In this document: positions 1 to 8,968 of the stretch, in pieces
Numbering within the stretch: position 1 is the first letter of the stretch
How the letters are laid out: every line of letters starts with the position of its first letter
NCBI GenBank assembly: GCA_963751355.1
Contig: CAVVVS010000106.1
Coordinates: 1-64,000 of the forward strand
DNA length: 64,000 nucleotides
From: CAVVVS01 sp963751355
GTDB taxonomy: Bacteria; Bacteroidota; Ignavibacteria; Ignavibacteriales; Ignavibacteriaceae
Direction of reading: 5' to 3'
The notes under the pieces: model-generated
Database searches by the model: none
Seen by the model: the letters and a program-made list of their open reading frames with translations, nothing else
Told to the model about the DNA's origin: nothing
Made by a program: the position numbers and the translations under genes

Positions 1-57
1 CAAAGAATTAATTCTTTCTTCAGTTATATTTTCTATTTCCTTTTTTGTAAAAATCAA
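1..57 (-). CDS. Start of an unidentified gene running off the window edge
   Basis: Reading leftward just after the stop of the HEPN-like gene, a frame opens with TTG and runs 19 codons to the window edge with no stop. The visible residues read roughly LIFTKKEIENITEERINSL, which is polar and helix-like. It lies 8 bp from the preceding stop and would be the next gene of the defence operon. Too little is visible to name it, and the TTG start is a guess. Confidence 0.35.
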   Translation of the reverse strand, partial: MIFTKKEIENITEERINSL

Positions 58-64
58 TTTGGAA

Positions 65-967
65 CTACCTTTTTTTAATCACCTTGTGATTATCTCGAAT
101 TATGTGTAAATGAATAATTTCTTCAGCAACATTAAGTTTTACATTAATCAATTCAAGGGTTTCTTTTATTCTTTTTTGTGATATTTCATGATCCAGGAAA
201 AGAATGGTATAAGATTCAAACACTAAAAATTCAATTATCCTAAGTATAGCCCTTACTGCTTCAATGACACTAAGGATGTCAATACTATAACCTTTAGGAA
301 CGAAATGTGATAAATCATTCCTGACTTTCTCAGTAATCCAACAAATAGACTCTAATTCTCCATCTGAAATGACAACTGCTTTTGTGTGGATAAATCTTCT
401 CATCCAATAATAATTATCTTGAACCCTTGCAAGAGCTGTCCAAAAGCCTATTAGTTTTTCTCCTTTTCTTTTCTTCTTTTTTGTCTTCTCATGTTTAGGA
501 AATTCCTCTACCTCATCCCATTCGATCCTATATGAAGGAGTTTTATAATTCTTTATATAGAAAGGGACAATTCTTGATTTTTTAGGCTTATTATTTCCGA
601 TTATCACAAAAACATTTTCGTCATCATCATAACCTTTAGTTAAAACCTGTTCATAGTTTCCATGCTCAAGTGCGCTTATACAAAATGAATATAAAGAATG
701 ATGCAGAGCAATTACTACCCATTTCCATTTTAAATTATCATCGCGGTTTAAAAAGGAAACCGTTGTTTCTAGAGAATCAATAGCATTTTCTTTCTCATCG
801 ATACTTATATAATAAGGTGATTCACGATTATGTTCGTAATAACTTTGGGGTTTTTCATTAGTGAATTCAAACAAGTCATTTATTTTTTTTTCTTCCTTAC
901 TCCCCAAACAACCCCCCCTGCCTTTCATCCACATCCACTTTTTTTCTTCTTCCCTTTCTTCCCCCAC
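65..967 (-). CDS. HEPN-like protein at the end of the defence operon
   Basis: About 300 residues, predicted largely helical. The N-terminus is low-complexity and charged, so the real start is uncertain; M14, or a TTG near residue 32, are alternatives. Residues 80-100 (KWKWVVIALHHSLYSF) look like a helix that packs in all-alpha domains. Residues 216-221 read RNDLSH, which fits the Rx4-6H motif of HEPN ribonucleases with the usual polar residue after the Arg, and it is followed by two long hydrophobic helices. HEPN proteins often act as RNA-cutting effectors in abortive defence. The gene overlaps the 3' end of the methyltransferase by 43 bp, so the two are probably co-transcribed and translationally coupled. 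The family call rests on the motif and helical pattern only and is an inference. Confidence 0.6.
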   Translation of the reverse strand: MGEEREEEKKWMWMKGRGGCLGSKEEKKINDLFEFTNEKPQSYYEHNRESPYYISIDEKENAIDSLETTVSFLNRDDNLKWKWVVIALHHSLYSFCISALEHGNYEQVLTKGYDDDENVFVIIGNNKPKKSRIVPFYIKNYKTPSYRIEWDEVEEFPKHEKTKKKKRKGEKLIGFWTALARVQDNYYWMRRFIHTKAVVISDGELESICWITEKVRNDLSHFVPKGYSIDILSVIEAVRAILRIIEFLVFESYTILFLDHEISQKRIKETLELINVKLNVAEEIIHLHIIRDNHKVIKKR

Positions 968-3900
968 AGCCCAGCTTTTACTTCTTCTTCGTGGATTTTG
1001 TGGTTTAGTTCCAATAATCTCTTTAGTACTTCTTTACGAGCTTCGGGTGAGATTGTGTAGCGTACTCTGTCGTTTTCCGGGAGGTAATCGACTTCGTAAA
1101 AATCATGTTTCAAATCTATCGGCGGTTGAGATTCTTCTCCCGACAAGTCGGGATCAGAATTGACAGAACCATTGTTTTTGTCATTCTGAGGGAGTGGAAC
1201 GACCGAAGAATCTGCACCCCAGCCGTAAGCTTTTAGGACAGTCTCATCCATCTGCTTGTGGAGTTCTCTCAGCTTTTCAATTCTTTTTACTGCTTCCTCA
1301 ATCGGTATCTGTAAATTGGCGTGTTTAAACTCTCTTAGCTCATTTGCTTTTTCTAAGTTGTTTGAGTTACATTCCGGGTTGTGAAAAAGGTTATAAGTTT
1401 TAGTTAAACCAAGCTGCATATCCAGCATTAACTGGCGACGGAATTCGTGGTATTCTTCTCCAATTTTATCAAGTTTCGATTCTATCTCTTTCTCAAAAAT
1501 TTTTGGCAATGGAAAATTTAAGAAGCAATCTGTGTGAGTATAACGCAAATCCCCCTTCATTGATGATGCATACTTCCATGCCCAATTATAATGAAATGAA
1601 TTTTGTAAAAGACAAAAAGATATATTTGAATCATAAGCAAAAACACCTATGGTATTTGAATAAACTACATTACTATCAATAAAGGAAAATGCTACTGTTT
1701 TACTAACTAGTGCTATACAGATAGTTCTCTTCAACCTTGCCTTATTAATAGTCCGGTAAAGTGTTTTTGCATCTGAGCCATATAACCACCATTTTTCTTT
1801 CCGGTTTTTATTTGTTGAGTTTTTAGTTTCATCTAACAATTCTCTTTCTGGTTTAACTTTCTCTTCTATTATTTTGAAACAGTCAGAGTAATTCATCCGA
1901 CAAAATTCTTTCTCCCAGTCAAAATAATTTATAACCCATCGGCTTGGACTTTGGTTAGGGCTTGTATTTAAATCTTCCCCATTGATATATGGAAAGAGAA
2001 CATCTCTGTTTTTAGGATTTTTGATAATTAATCTTTCGGCCTCATTTGTAGTTAAAATAAATCCTTTTCCTAAAACAATAGTTCCCTGAAAACCCTTCCA
2101 CTCATTTTGTTTTAATGGTAAAGGATCACCTACAATTTCTGAATCATCAAGATAAGGACTAATAAAATTAACTCTTTTGTTCCCGAGTATTTTTTCTCTA
2201 TTCCATTTCCCTTTATGAATTGCAACAAGCGCAACTTCAACTGCTGCTGCTCCAGACCATTTCATTGAACGAATAGCAAAATTAATCGAACCTTCTTCAT
2301 CTGTAATTACATCTAATCCACCCTCTCGTGTATCACCCTGCGCAATTGTATTTGTAGCAAGCAATGCTTGAAATCCATTCGGCCTTAATAATTCAAATAT
2401 TCTTCTAAAAAAATAAGTGACTAGGTCACAACTCCCGGCCGGTGCGTATTCAGATTTAACCCATTTAAGAAAACTATCACCAAAAGTTCCACTTAATCTT
2501 TGTCCACCAAGGAATGGTGGATTTCCAAGAATGCAATCAAATCCTCCTTGAGATCCTTCACTCCGCTCAGGATGTTTGCCTCCGGCAAACACCTCAGGAA
2601 ACTCAAGAAACCAATGGAAGAATTTTTTCTCTGCGCCCATTGCTCTTGCGGTACTTATTTGTCTTTCGTGTTTGGCTTTATCACCGGCAAGTACTCTAAA
2701 GTATTCTCTATCGGTTGTAAGGAAGTTTTTATTTGAGCTGTCTTTTGGAATAAAGAATTGAGCAGCCTGCAGATCGGCAGCTTCTTTAAGATGCCACCAA
2801 TCGGTTCCTTTCAAAACATCAAACTCTTCCGTTTTTTTTCTAACCGCTTCAACAGTGTTATCCGGCAGATCGTTAAAGCTCTTGAACTTAACCGAAATGT
2901 TGTTCAGTTTTTGTTTTACTTCTTCAGTATCAGAAAGAGTGAACTGGGCTCTGTTTTTAATATCTTCATTATTTTGTTTTCTAAACGTGGATGCAATTGT
3001 TTTATCATCGCCGGGCAGAGTCTTAAATGCTTCGGTCGCAATTCCGTTCTGCAGTTCTTCAATTCTTGCCAAACCGACAATAGAATCACCGCATCGGATT
3101 TTGTTATCCAAAAAGTTAAGAGGCATTCCGGGATTGTGAGCTTCGAGCCAAAGAGCAACTTTACACAATTCAACCGCAAGCGGATTTTTATCTACTCCGT
3201 AAATGCAGTTGTTAATTACATCTCTTGTAGCTTCTCTAAATGGTTCGGGAGAAGGCTGATCTTCTCCGGTTCTTACGCGTGTAAGCTCCTGCGCAATTCT
3301 GCGTGCTGCGGAAAGAAGAATGTGTCCGCTTCCGCAGGCAACATCACATACTTTTATTGAAAGAAGATTACTTTCTTTTTCTTCTTTTGTTTTACCGGCT
3401 TTTACTTTGTCTTCAATTACATAATCAAGCGAATGTTTGATGAGCGGCTGTACAAGTTCTTCCGGTGTATAGTGGAAACCTGATGATGATCTTTCGCTTC
3501 CTTTAACAAAAGTGAATTTGTAATTATTCCCATGCTCTGTAATTGAAGGATCTTTTTCGAGAAGTCCCTCATAAACGGAACCGAATTCTTCAACATTAAG
3601 TGCTGAGTAATTCACTCTAATTACGGAGTGAGTTTTGTCATCTTCAAATTGGCTTAAGTTTTTTATGCAGCTTAAAAGAGAACGGTTATCCAGATCGGAT
3701 TCGCTTAAAATCCCCAGCGCACCAAAATCAAATAACTCACCGTCGAGAGGATAGAGTTTTAGTTTTTCAGCAAGTCTCTCATCACCGAAAATCTTAAATG
3801 TGTTACGTAACTGAATCCAGAGATCGTTCAGTTTATCGTTAAAGAAAAATATTTTTTCGGAAAGTTTTCTTAATCGTGAAATGCTGTAGTTATCGTAATA

Positions 3901-4842
3901 AATATCTTTGTAGTACTTAACATCTTTACTGTTTTCGGGATAGACAATATCGCGTTCTTCAATCACTATCAAAAATAGAACACGGTAAATGAATCTCAGT
4001 AAATATTGATATAGCTTTTCCGCATTTAAATGTTTCTCTCCAATTTGCTTGCGGAGTTCTTCGTTGTTTCTGTTGTTTAGAAACCCGTCTGCTAAAAGAA
4101 CAATTGATTTTTCAACAGCCTCGCTAAGTTTCTCACGGATACGCGCGCCCGCCTCAAGTGAATCTTGATGATATCCCTCGATAAGTGAAAGATCACCTTC
4201 ATCCATCTTCTGCGGCATTCGTGTTGCGTGGATGATACGGTACATAATGGAGAACTCTGCATAAAGATCTTCCTCCATCATTTTCTGCAGATCAAACTCG
4301 AGATAAGTCAAACGAATCAGTTTGCCGGAATCCCTCAGTACTCTCAACTGATTTCCATTTGTAACAAGCGAGTAAAGATGCTCGGTTAAGTTGAGATATT
4401 CCTGCACAAGCGCGTGTGGTGATAATTTTCTTATCCCACTTTTAGGGGGCCTGTCTAGACTGTCTTTATAACTTACAATATGAACCGGGAAGTTATCAAC
4501 GTTTGCAGCGCGGTGACTTATTGCATAAGATTTTTCGTTTACTGTTTCCGCTTTACCAACGTTTAACTGATAACCGAGATTATCGAGGAAAGGGATTATC
4601 CAATACTTACGTGTTTCGGTTGTACCAAATTCCTCTTCACTTAACTTCTCAATATTGCGGTTAAATATTTTCCATTGGTCCTTAGCATTAGCCCAAGCAC
4701 GCTGAATTTCATCTTTTACTTTTATGTTGGATTCAAATCCAAAATCCTTCGGTAACTGTCCCTTTATTTCCGCCGAGTCGATTTTATCGAAAATCTCGGA
4801 AGAAATTATTTGACCTTCTATTTTGATTGAAGTGGTTTTCAT
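925..4842 (-). CDS. Eco57I/PglX-type N6-adenine DNA methyltransferase (DrmMI-like)
   Basis: 1305 residues, a usual size for the large methylases of DISARM, BREX and type IIG systems. Motif I for S-adenosylmethionine binding (DVACGSGHIL) lies near residues 495-510 and the catalytic NPPF tetrad (GNPPF) near 770. The N-terminal ~450 residues and the C-terminal third, which probably holds target recognition, have no motif I can name. It should methylate adenine in host DNA to mark self. It is separated from the upstream fic gene by 245 bp of repeat-rich DNA, so it probably has its own promoter. Two short palindromic repeats are translated inside the protein: one just before NPPF (encoding HPERSEGS) and one near residues 1210-1238 (encoding DSSVVPLPQND). 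The Lys-rich C-terminal tail (GKKGKKKKSGCG) overlaps the next gene. Confidence 0.9.
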   Translation of the reverse strand: MKTTSIKIEGQIISSEIFDKIDSAEIKGQLPKDFGFESNIKVKDEIQRAWANAKDQWKIFNRNIEKLSEEEFGTTETRKYWIIPFLDNLGYQLNVGKAETVNEKSYAISHRAANVDNFPVHIVSYKDSLDRPPKSGIRKLSPHALVQEYLNLTEHLYSLVTNGNQLRVLRDSGKLIRLTYLEFDLQKMMEEDLYAEFSIMYRIIHATRMPQKMDEGDLSLIEGYHQDSLEAGARIREKLSEAVEKSIVLLADGFLNNRNNEELRKQIGEKHLNAEKLYQYLLRFIYRVLFLIVIEERDIVYPENSKDVKYYKDIYYDNYSISRLRKLSEKIFFFNDKLNDLWIQLRNTFKIFGDERLAEKLKLYPLDGELFDFGALGILSESDLDNRSLLSCIKNLSQFEDDKTHSVIRVNYSALNVEEFGSVYEGLLEKDPSITEHGNNYKFTFVKGSERSSSGFHYTPEELVQPLIKHSLDYVIEDKVKAGKTKEEKESNLLSIKVCDVACGSGHILLSAARRIAQELTRVRTGEDQPSPEPFREATRDVINNCIYGVDKNPLAVELCKVALWLEAHNPGMPLNFLDNKIRCGDSIVGLARIEELQNGIATEAFKTLPGDDKTIASTFRKQNNEDIKNRAQFTLSDTEEVKQKLNNISVKFKSFNDLPDNTVEAVRKKTEEFDVLKGTDWWHLKEAADLQAAQFFIPKDSSNKNFLTTDREYFRVLAGDKAKHERQISTARAMGAEKKFFHWFLEFPEVFAGGKHPERSEGSQGGFDCILGNPPFLGGQRLSGTFGDSFLKWVKSEYAPAGSCDLVTYFFRRIFELLRPNGFQALLATNTIAQGDTREGGLDVITDEEGSINFAIRSMKWSGAAAVEVALVAIHKGKWNREKILGNKRVNFISPYLDDSEIVGDPLPLKQNEWKGFQGTIVLGKGFILTTNEAERLIIKNPKNRDVLFPYINGEDLNTSPNQSPSRWVINYFDWEKEFCRMNYSDCFKIIEEKVKPERELLDETKNSTNKNRKEKWWLYGSDAKTLYRTINKARLKRTICIALVSKTVAFSFIDSNVVYSNTIGVFAYDSNISFCLLQNSFHYNWAWKYASSMKGDLRYTHTDCFLNFPLPKIFEKEIESKLDKIGEEYHEFRRQLMLDMQLGLTKTYNLFHNPECNSNNLEKANELREFKHANLQIPIEEAVKRIEKLRELHKQMDETVLKAYGWGADSSVVPLPQNDKNNGSVNSDPDLSGEESQPPIDLKHDFYEVDYLPENDRVRYTISPEARKEVLKRLLELNHKIHEEEVKAGLWGKKGKKKKSGCG
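1129..1213. repeat. Palindromic repeat translated inside the methyltransferase (copy near the 3' end)
   Basis: The 9-bp arms AGATTCTTC (1129-1137) and GAAGAATCT (1205-1213) bracket an 85-bp block, which contains a second perfect hairpin, TCCCGAC-aa-GTCGGGA (1138-1153). The block is read through in frame as a Pro/Asp/Ser-rich segment (DSSVVPLPQNDKNNG... to ...DPDLSGEESQ). Its composition is unlike the rest of the protein and it is probably a dispersed element inserted into the gene. Confidence 0.6.
2551..2590. repeat. Double-hairpin repeat inserted in the methyltransferase before its NPPF motif
   Basis: Two adjacent hairpins: ATCCT/AGGAT (2553-2557 with 2569-2573) and GTTTGCC-tcc-GGCAAAC (2574-2590). 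On the coding strand they read AGGKHPERSEGSQ, placed directly before GGFDCILGNPPF. Related methylases normally go straight from the preceding segment (FPEVF) to the GGFD...NPP motif, so this is an in-frame insertion of about 12 residues. Confidence 0.65.
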
Positions 4843-4859
4843 AAAAAGAGATTTAACCT

Positions 4860-5066
4860 ATTATTTTAATTCTATGCTCATTTATTATCATTTTTTGAGC
4901 ATGCAAGCATATATTATGCATTATTTTCTTAATATTTCGTGCACTTGCTGTTTTGAATGCTTAATCATGATGCACTGGCCTTATATAATGCACTAATAAT
5001 TAGATTTTTAGTGCACTTTATGCCACTATGCATTAGTATGGAGCCTTAAACAAAATAGCGCATTAT
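4860..5066. promoter_or_regulatory. Operator-like repeat array upstream of the methyltransferase
   Basis: The 245-bp gap between fic and the methyltransferase holds many copies of a TGCA(C/T)TA-like word. The clearest pair is an inverted repeat, TGCACTAA (4989-4996) and TTAGTGCA (5008-5015), with further copies at 5029-5036 (TGCATTAG), 5058-5066 (GCGCATTAT), about 4916-4923, 4940 and 4971. Such an array is usual for autoregulated promoters. The Fic protein encoded just upstream ends in a winged-helix domain and is a candidate binder (inference). Confidence 0.5.
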
Positions 5067-5087
5067 TTATATGAATATTAATGCGAA

Positions 5088-6167
5088 TCACCAGTTTGAT
5101 AAAAGAGAGTAAAGTTTAACATTCTTATAGAGTGACTCATTACCAACCTTCTCCTTCTTTAATATACCCAAGTCATCAAGAGCATTTAGATTCCTACTTG
5201 CGGTGTTTCGATCCCCTAAACCCGAATCAACAAAGTGGGAAATTGTCGTAAAAGGTTGATGAAAAATCAATTCTATAAGTTCATACTTATACAAGCCAGA
5301 TTTTTCTTTCTCCAATCTGTCTCTCGTCTCAAGGAAGAGATCATAAATCTTATTTATTTTGTTTAGAGTTTGCTTTGATGTTACATTTATTGCATTTAGC
5401 ATATAAAGTATCCAAGATTTCCAATCATTGTTTTTTTGCACTTCTCTAAACAGCCGATAATATTCAGATTTATCATCGTTAATGAATTTTGATAGATATA
5501 AAATTGGTGTGTCCAATAATTTCATGTATGCCAGAAAAAGAACGTTCAAAACCCTGCCTGTTCTTCCATTTCCGTCCGAGAATGGGTGTATCGATTCAAA
5601 TTGGTAATGAAGCATTGCCATTTTAATAAGAGGATCAACTGAGTTCTGTAGATTTGCAAAATCAATCCAGTTATTTAGCTTTTCTTCAATTCGAGTATGG
5701 TCGGGTGGTCTATATACTGTAGTGAAGTCATTACCAATCCGTACATTTTTATTTCTAAGTCCATCTTCGGTATCTTTAATTTTTCTGTAGATGTTGACTA
5801 TCAATTCAATACTAAACTTATTCTGCTTCTTTAGTTCTTGAAACGCACTCCACAATGCTTCACGATATTTTAGAACTTCCTTAGTGGCTGGATCTGTTGT
5901 AGCTCGTGTGGTTGCAAATGCTTTGTAAAGTTTATCAGATGTTGTAAATATATTTTCAATAGAAGAACTGTCTTTTGCTTCTAATAGCACAAGTGTATTA
6001 ATCAACATCTTTTGGTTTGGAATTATTGGTGCTCTTCCCTTCAATTCGGCTAAGGAAGCCTTTGCATCACCCAAAACCTTGTACACATTTAAAGATTCAT
6101 ATTCCGAAATTTCGGGTGGTAATAATGGTAATTCATTATAAGGTTCTTCAGGATTAAAATTTGACAT
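5088..6167 (-). CDS. Fic-domain AMP-transferase with C-terminal winged helix
   Basis: 359 residues, class II Fic architecture. The inhibitory motif (S/T)xxxE(G/N) is seen as S67-SSI-E71-N72, and the catalytic Fic motif HPFSDGNGRTGR is complete at 194-205. A winged-helix region follows at about 297-335 (FTTISHFVDSGLGDRNTASR...). Fic enzymes of this kind transfer AMP from ATP to protein hydroxyls and are held inactive by the internal glutamate. The gene starts 10 bp after the stop of the SNF2 helicase, so it sits inside the defence operon between the helicases and the methyltransferase. Its target is unknown; a toxin-like or regulatory function in the operon is an inference. Confidence 0.9.
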   Translation of the reverse strand: MSNFNPEEPYNELPLLPPEISEYESLNVYKVLGDAKASLAELKGRAPIIPNQKMLINTLVLLEAKDSSSIENIFTTSDKLYKAFATTRATTDPATKEVLKYREALWSAFQELKKQNKFSIELIVNIYRKIKDTEDGLRNKNVRIGNDFTTVYRPPDHTRIEEKLNNWIDFANLQNSVDPLIKMAMLHYQFESIHPFSDGNGRTGRVLNVLFLAYMKLLDTPILYLSKFINDDKSEYYRLFREVQKNNDWKSWILYMLNAINVTSKQTLNKINKIYDLFLETRDRLEKEKSGLYKYELIELIFHQPFTTISHFVDSGLGDRNTASRNLNALDDLGILKKEKVGNESLYKNVKLYSLLSNW

Positions 6168-6177
6168 AACTATTTTC

Positions 6178-8967
6178 TCATAACTTTGGAATTAATATAT
6201 ATACACCCAATATATCGGGTGGTAGGACCGGTTCAACTACATTGTATTTATTACCCTTCAGTAATTTTCTGTATCGTTCATGAGCATCAATCAATTGGGT
6301 TGATCGTTCATTGACCAAATTTCTTAAGTGAGAATCTAATTCCTTGAAGTTTGATAGCTCATTTTTCAATAGTTCTTTTTGTCTTTCAATTGATAAGTCT
6401 GAGAGTGGAACCGCCTCACTCATAAGTTTATTACAATCATCAAAATTTATAAACTCACCGTCTGCCGGACTGCCTTTGTAGCCAAAGAGAAGCATTTCCT
6501 CTGCAATCAGTTCACTCTTTCTAATAGAATCGGCAATAATTAATCTAATTCGCAATTCCATTATCGCTGTTTTTGTATCTACCTTATCTGTCGTAATAAC
6601 TGATCCACGAGCAACTATCTTCTCTTCATTAGACGAAATTGCATTGCTCAACAAACTCTGGCATAAGTATTCTACAAATGGATGATTTCTTCCTATATAT
6701 TGAAAACCTTGCGGTGTTGGAGATTCGAAAGAGATTCTAACTTGATCCTTAAAATTAAAGAAGGATTTGAAAATTGTATTCAGATTAGTTGTATATAATA
6801 AATGCCCTTTGCCGGCTAAAACAACTTGAGCTCCTAATTCTGCCATTGATCTGAGTACAAATTCTTTAACAGTATTAGGATTACCGATTGCGGTATCTAC
6901 CTGCTTTAGATCCTTTTCTATTTCATCAACTTTAACTGAATGTTGAGCAAATATACTTCGTGTAATTTTATCTCGATCCGCAGCTTTCTGATATGCATTT
7001 GTAACCTGTAGTGAACGATTCTCAATTTCCTTTGCTTGAAGATCTAATTCAAGTTGATTTTCAAAATTCACCGCGTTAGGATTAAGGATTACCGCGTTTA
7101 TTAGTGAGTCTAAAATACCTTGACTATCTTCCGGGAATGGGACTGAAATACCAGTTTGTTTTCTTATTTCACGAGCTTTTCTGAGCAGTACCTTTAGTAC
7201 AACAGAGTCTATTGGATTATCGCTTCCATAAAGAAGATATGCTTTTACTTTAGGTGAAGTTTGTCCGAAACGGTCAATTCTTCCTTCTCGTTGTTCCAAT
7301 CTGTTCGGATTCCAGGCAAGATCGTAATGAAGAACTGCTGTAAATTGATCTTGAAGATTTATTCCTTCGCTTAAACAATCGGTTGCTACAAGAACTTTCT
7401 TCTTATCAGACTTCCTCAACTGGTCAATCTTTTCTTTTCTAAGCTCGTCAACCATTTCTCCAGTTATTACAAGTAATTCCGTGTCCTTAGAAAGTTTATC
7501 ACTTAAATATTCGCCAACATATTTTGCAGTAGCAATAAACCGACAGAATACAATTGGGTTATAGCCCTCCTTCAGCCATTCTTTAACCAGTCGTGATGCA
7601 TCCTCAACTTTATTATCCTTTGCTTTTCCTAATTGTTCCGATATATCTTTAAGAAATTGCTGTTCATTGTTGGAGAGACCTGCTTTTTCTAAAACATTAT
7701 TTGGGGTTGAATCAGAATCCCCCTCATCTTTATCAGCAACAGGATTCTCTATAATTAATTCCTCGTCATCCACCACATCATATTGTTTAGATTTCTTCGA
7801 AAGCATTTCAATACCTGCGGCAGGGCTCGACATTACTCCTCTAAGTAGAGAAAGAATTGCGAAGTACTTAAATTTCTTGTGTCTACTCTCCGTTATGTTC
7901 GATTGATCTATTTCTCTGACGAATTTTAATAAATCATTAAAAACCTTTTTATAGCTTGTAGATAATTCATAACTTAGTTCTTTATTTTCACGTTCGGGGA
8001 ATGTGGTAGTTTCATGCCATTGCTCAACATCAGCTCGTCTTCTTATAATAAGGTTCTTTGCAACCTTCGCTCTTTTGTCTTTATCTGCACCCGTAATATC
8101 GAAAGACTCATATTCGCGGTTTAACAAACCAAGCAAAGATTGAAACTCAGAAGTCTTCCCACTATGTGGTGTTGCCGTAAGCATAATTAAATGCTGATTT
8201 TCTCTTAGGGAAATTTCTTTTACTAAACTATGCCTTTGTTGTTGATTTGTAGATGCACCTTCAGGTCTTGCACAACTATGAGCTTCATCTACTATTACTA
8301 ACTCTGGGCAGTCATTAATAAATTTATACTTGTTCCTATCTGATTTAATAAAATCTATGGATACTACCTGGTAAGGATAAGCCTTAAATATACTTTCATC
8401 TTTTAATTTTCTATCGAGCCGTGCGGCTGTACTTGATCTTACTAATACAGCATCGATTGAGAATTTATCTTTTAGCTCTTGTTGCCATTGATCACAAAGA
8501 TGGGGAAGACAAACAACGGCAAAACTTTTTAGCTCTCCCCTTTCAATCAACTCCTTAACAATTGCTAACGCTTCAATTGTTTTACCAACACCGACATCAT
8601 CAGCAATCAATAAACGAATGGTCTCTTGCTTTAGTGCCATTACAAGTGGTACTATTTGGTAGGATTTTAATCTGAATGAAAGTTTACCAAAAGATCTAAA
8701 AGGACCGGATACATTTCTAAATGAGAGACGAGCTGCATTAAACAAAAGAGATGCTGTAGAAAAACTACCCAAGTCATCAGTAGTTGGAATTGGAAATTCA
8801 GACTGCTGTGGTTGATCTTCAGAAAAATTAAGCGGTAGATAGATTCCAGTAGTTTCTTCTTCGGTTCCGTCCAATGGTCTAATAAGAAGTATATCTTTAT
8901 CGTCAGATGGTAGAACAACCCAATCTCTACTTCTCAATCTCACTAATGTGCCTGGTTGAAATGACAT
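6178..8967 (-). CDS. SNF2-family helicase, DISARM DrmD-like
   Basis: 929 residues. The N-terminus (GTLVRLRSRDWVVLP) resembles the leader of DrmD-type proteins. SF2 motifs are clear: Walker A DDVGVGKTIEA near residues 120-135, DEAH (VIVDEAHSCARPEG) near 222-235, the TATPHSGK motif III, and helicase-C motif VI (QREGRIDRFGQ) near 558-570. The length suits DrmD. It is an ATP-driven DNA translocase expected to act with the methyltransferase and the DUF1998 helicase. Its start codon follows the stop of the 1705-residue helicase by 1 bp, so the two are surely in one transcript. DrmD is assigned by pattern and neighbours, not by alignment. Confidence 0.85.
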   Translation of the reverse strand: MSFQPGTLVRLRSRDWVVLPSDDKDILLIRPLDGTEEETTGIYLPLNFSEDQPQQSEFPIPTTDDLGSFSTASLLFNAARLSFRNVSGPFRSFGKLSFRLKSYQIVPLVMALKQETIRLLIADDVGVGKTIEALAIVKELIERGELKSFAVVCLPHLCDQWQQELKDKFSIDAVLVRSSTAARLDRKLKDESIFKAYPYQVVSIDFIKSDRNKYKFINDCPELVIVDEAHSCARPEGASTNQQQRHSLVKEISLRENQHLIMLTATPHSGKTSEFQSLLGLLNREYESFDITGADKDKRAKVAKNLIIRRRADVEQWHETTTFPERENKELSYELSTSYKKVFNDLLKFVREIDQSNITESRHKKFKYFAILSLLRGVMSSPAAGIEMLSKKSKQYDVVDDEELIIENPVADKDEGDSDSTPNNVLEKAGLSNNEQQFLKDISEQLGKAKDNKVEDASRLVKEWLKEGYNPIVFCRFIATAKYVGEYLSDKLSKDTELLVITGEMVDELRKEKIDQLRKSDKKKVLVATDCLSEGINLQDQFTAVLHYDLAWNPNRLEQREGRIDRFGQTSPKVKAYLLYGSDNPIDSVVLKVLLRKAREIRKQTGISVPFPEDSQGILDSLINAVILNPNAVNFENQLELDLQAKEIENRSLQVTNAYQKAADRDKITRSIFAQHSVKVDEIEKDLKQVDTAIGNPNTVKEFVLRSMAELGAQVVLAGKGHLLYTTNLNTIFKSFFNFKDQVRISFESPTPQGFQYIGRNHPFVEYLCQSLLSNAISSNEEKIVARGSVITTDKVDTKTAIMELRIRLIIADSIRKSELIAEEMLLFGYKGSPADGEFINFDDCNKLMSEAVPLSDLSIERQKELLKNELSNFKELDSHLRNLVNERSTQLIDAHERYRKLLKGNKYNVVEPVLPPDILGVYILIPKL

Positions 8968-8968
8968 A

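Noticed and set aside
830..1163. Phe/Pro-rich plus-strand frames at the methylase/HEPN overlap
   Set aside because: They are the antisense of a Lys/Glu-rich stretch and have no ribosome site.
2758..3360. 200-codon plus-strand frame within the methyltransferase gene
   Set aside because: Lies antisense to a clear methylase reading frame with recognisable motifs; product is Ser/Phe-rich shadow sequence.
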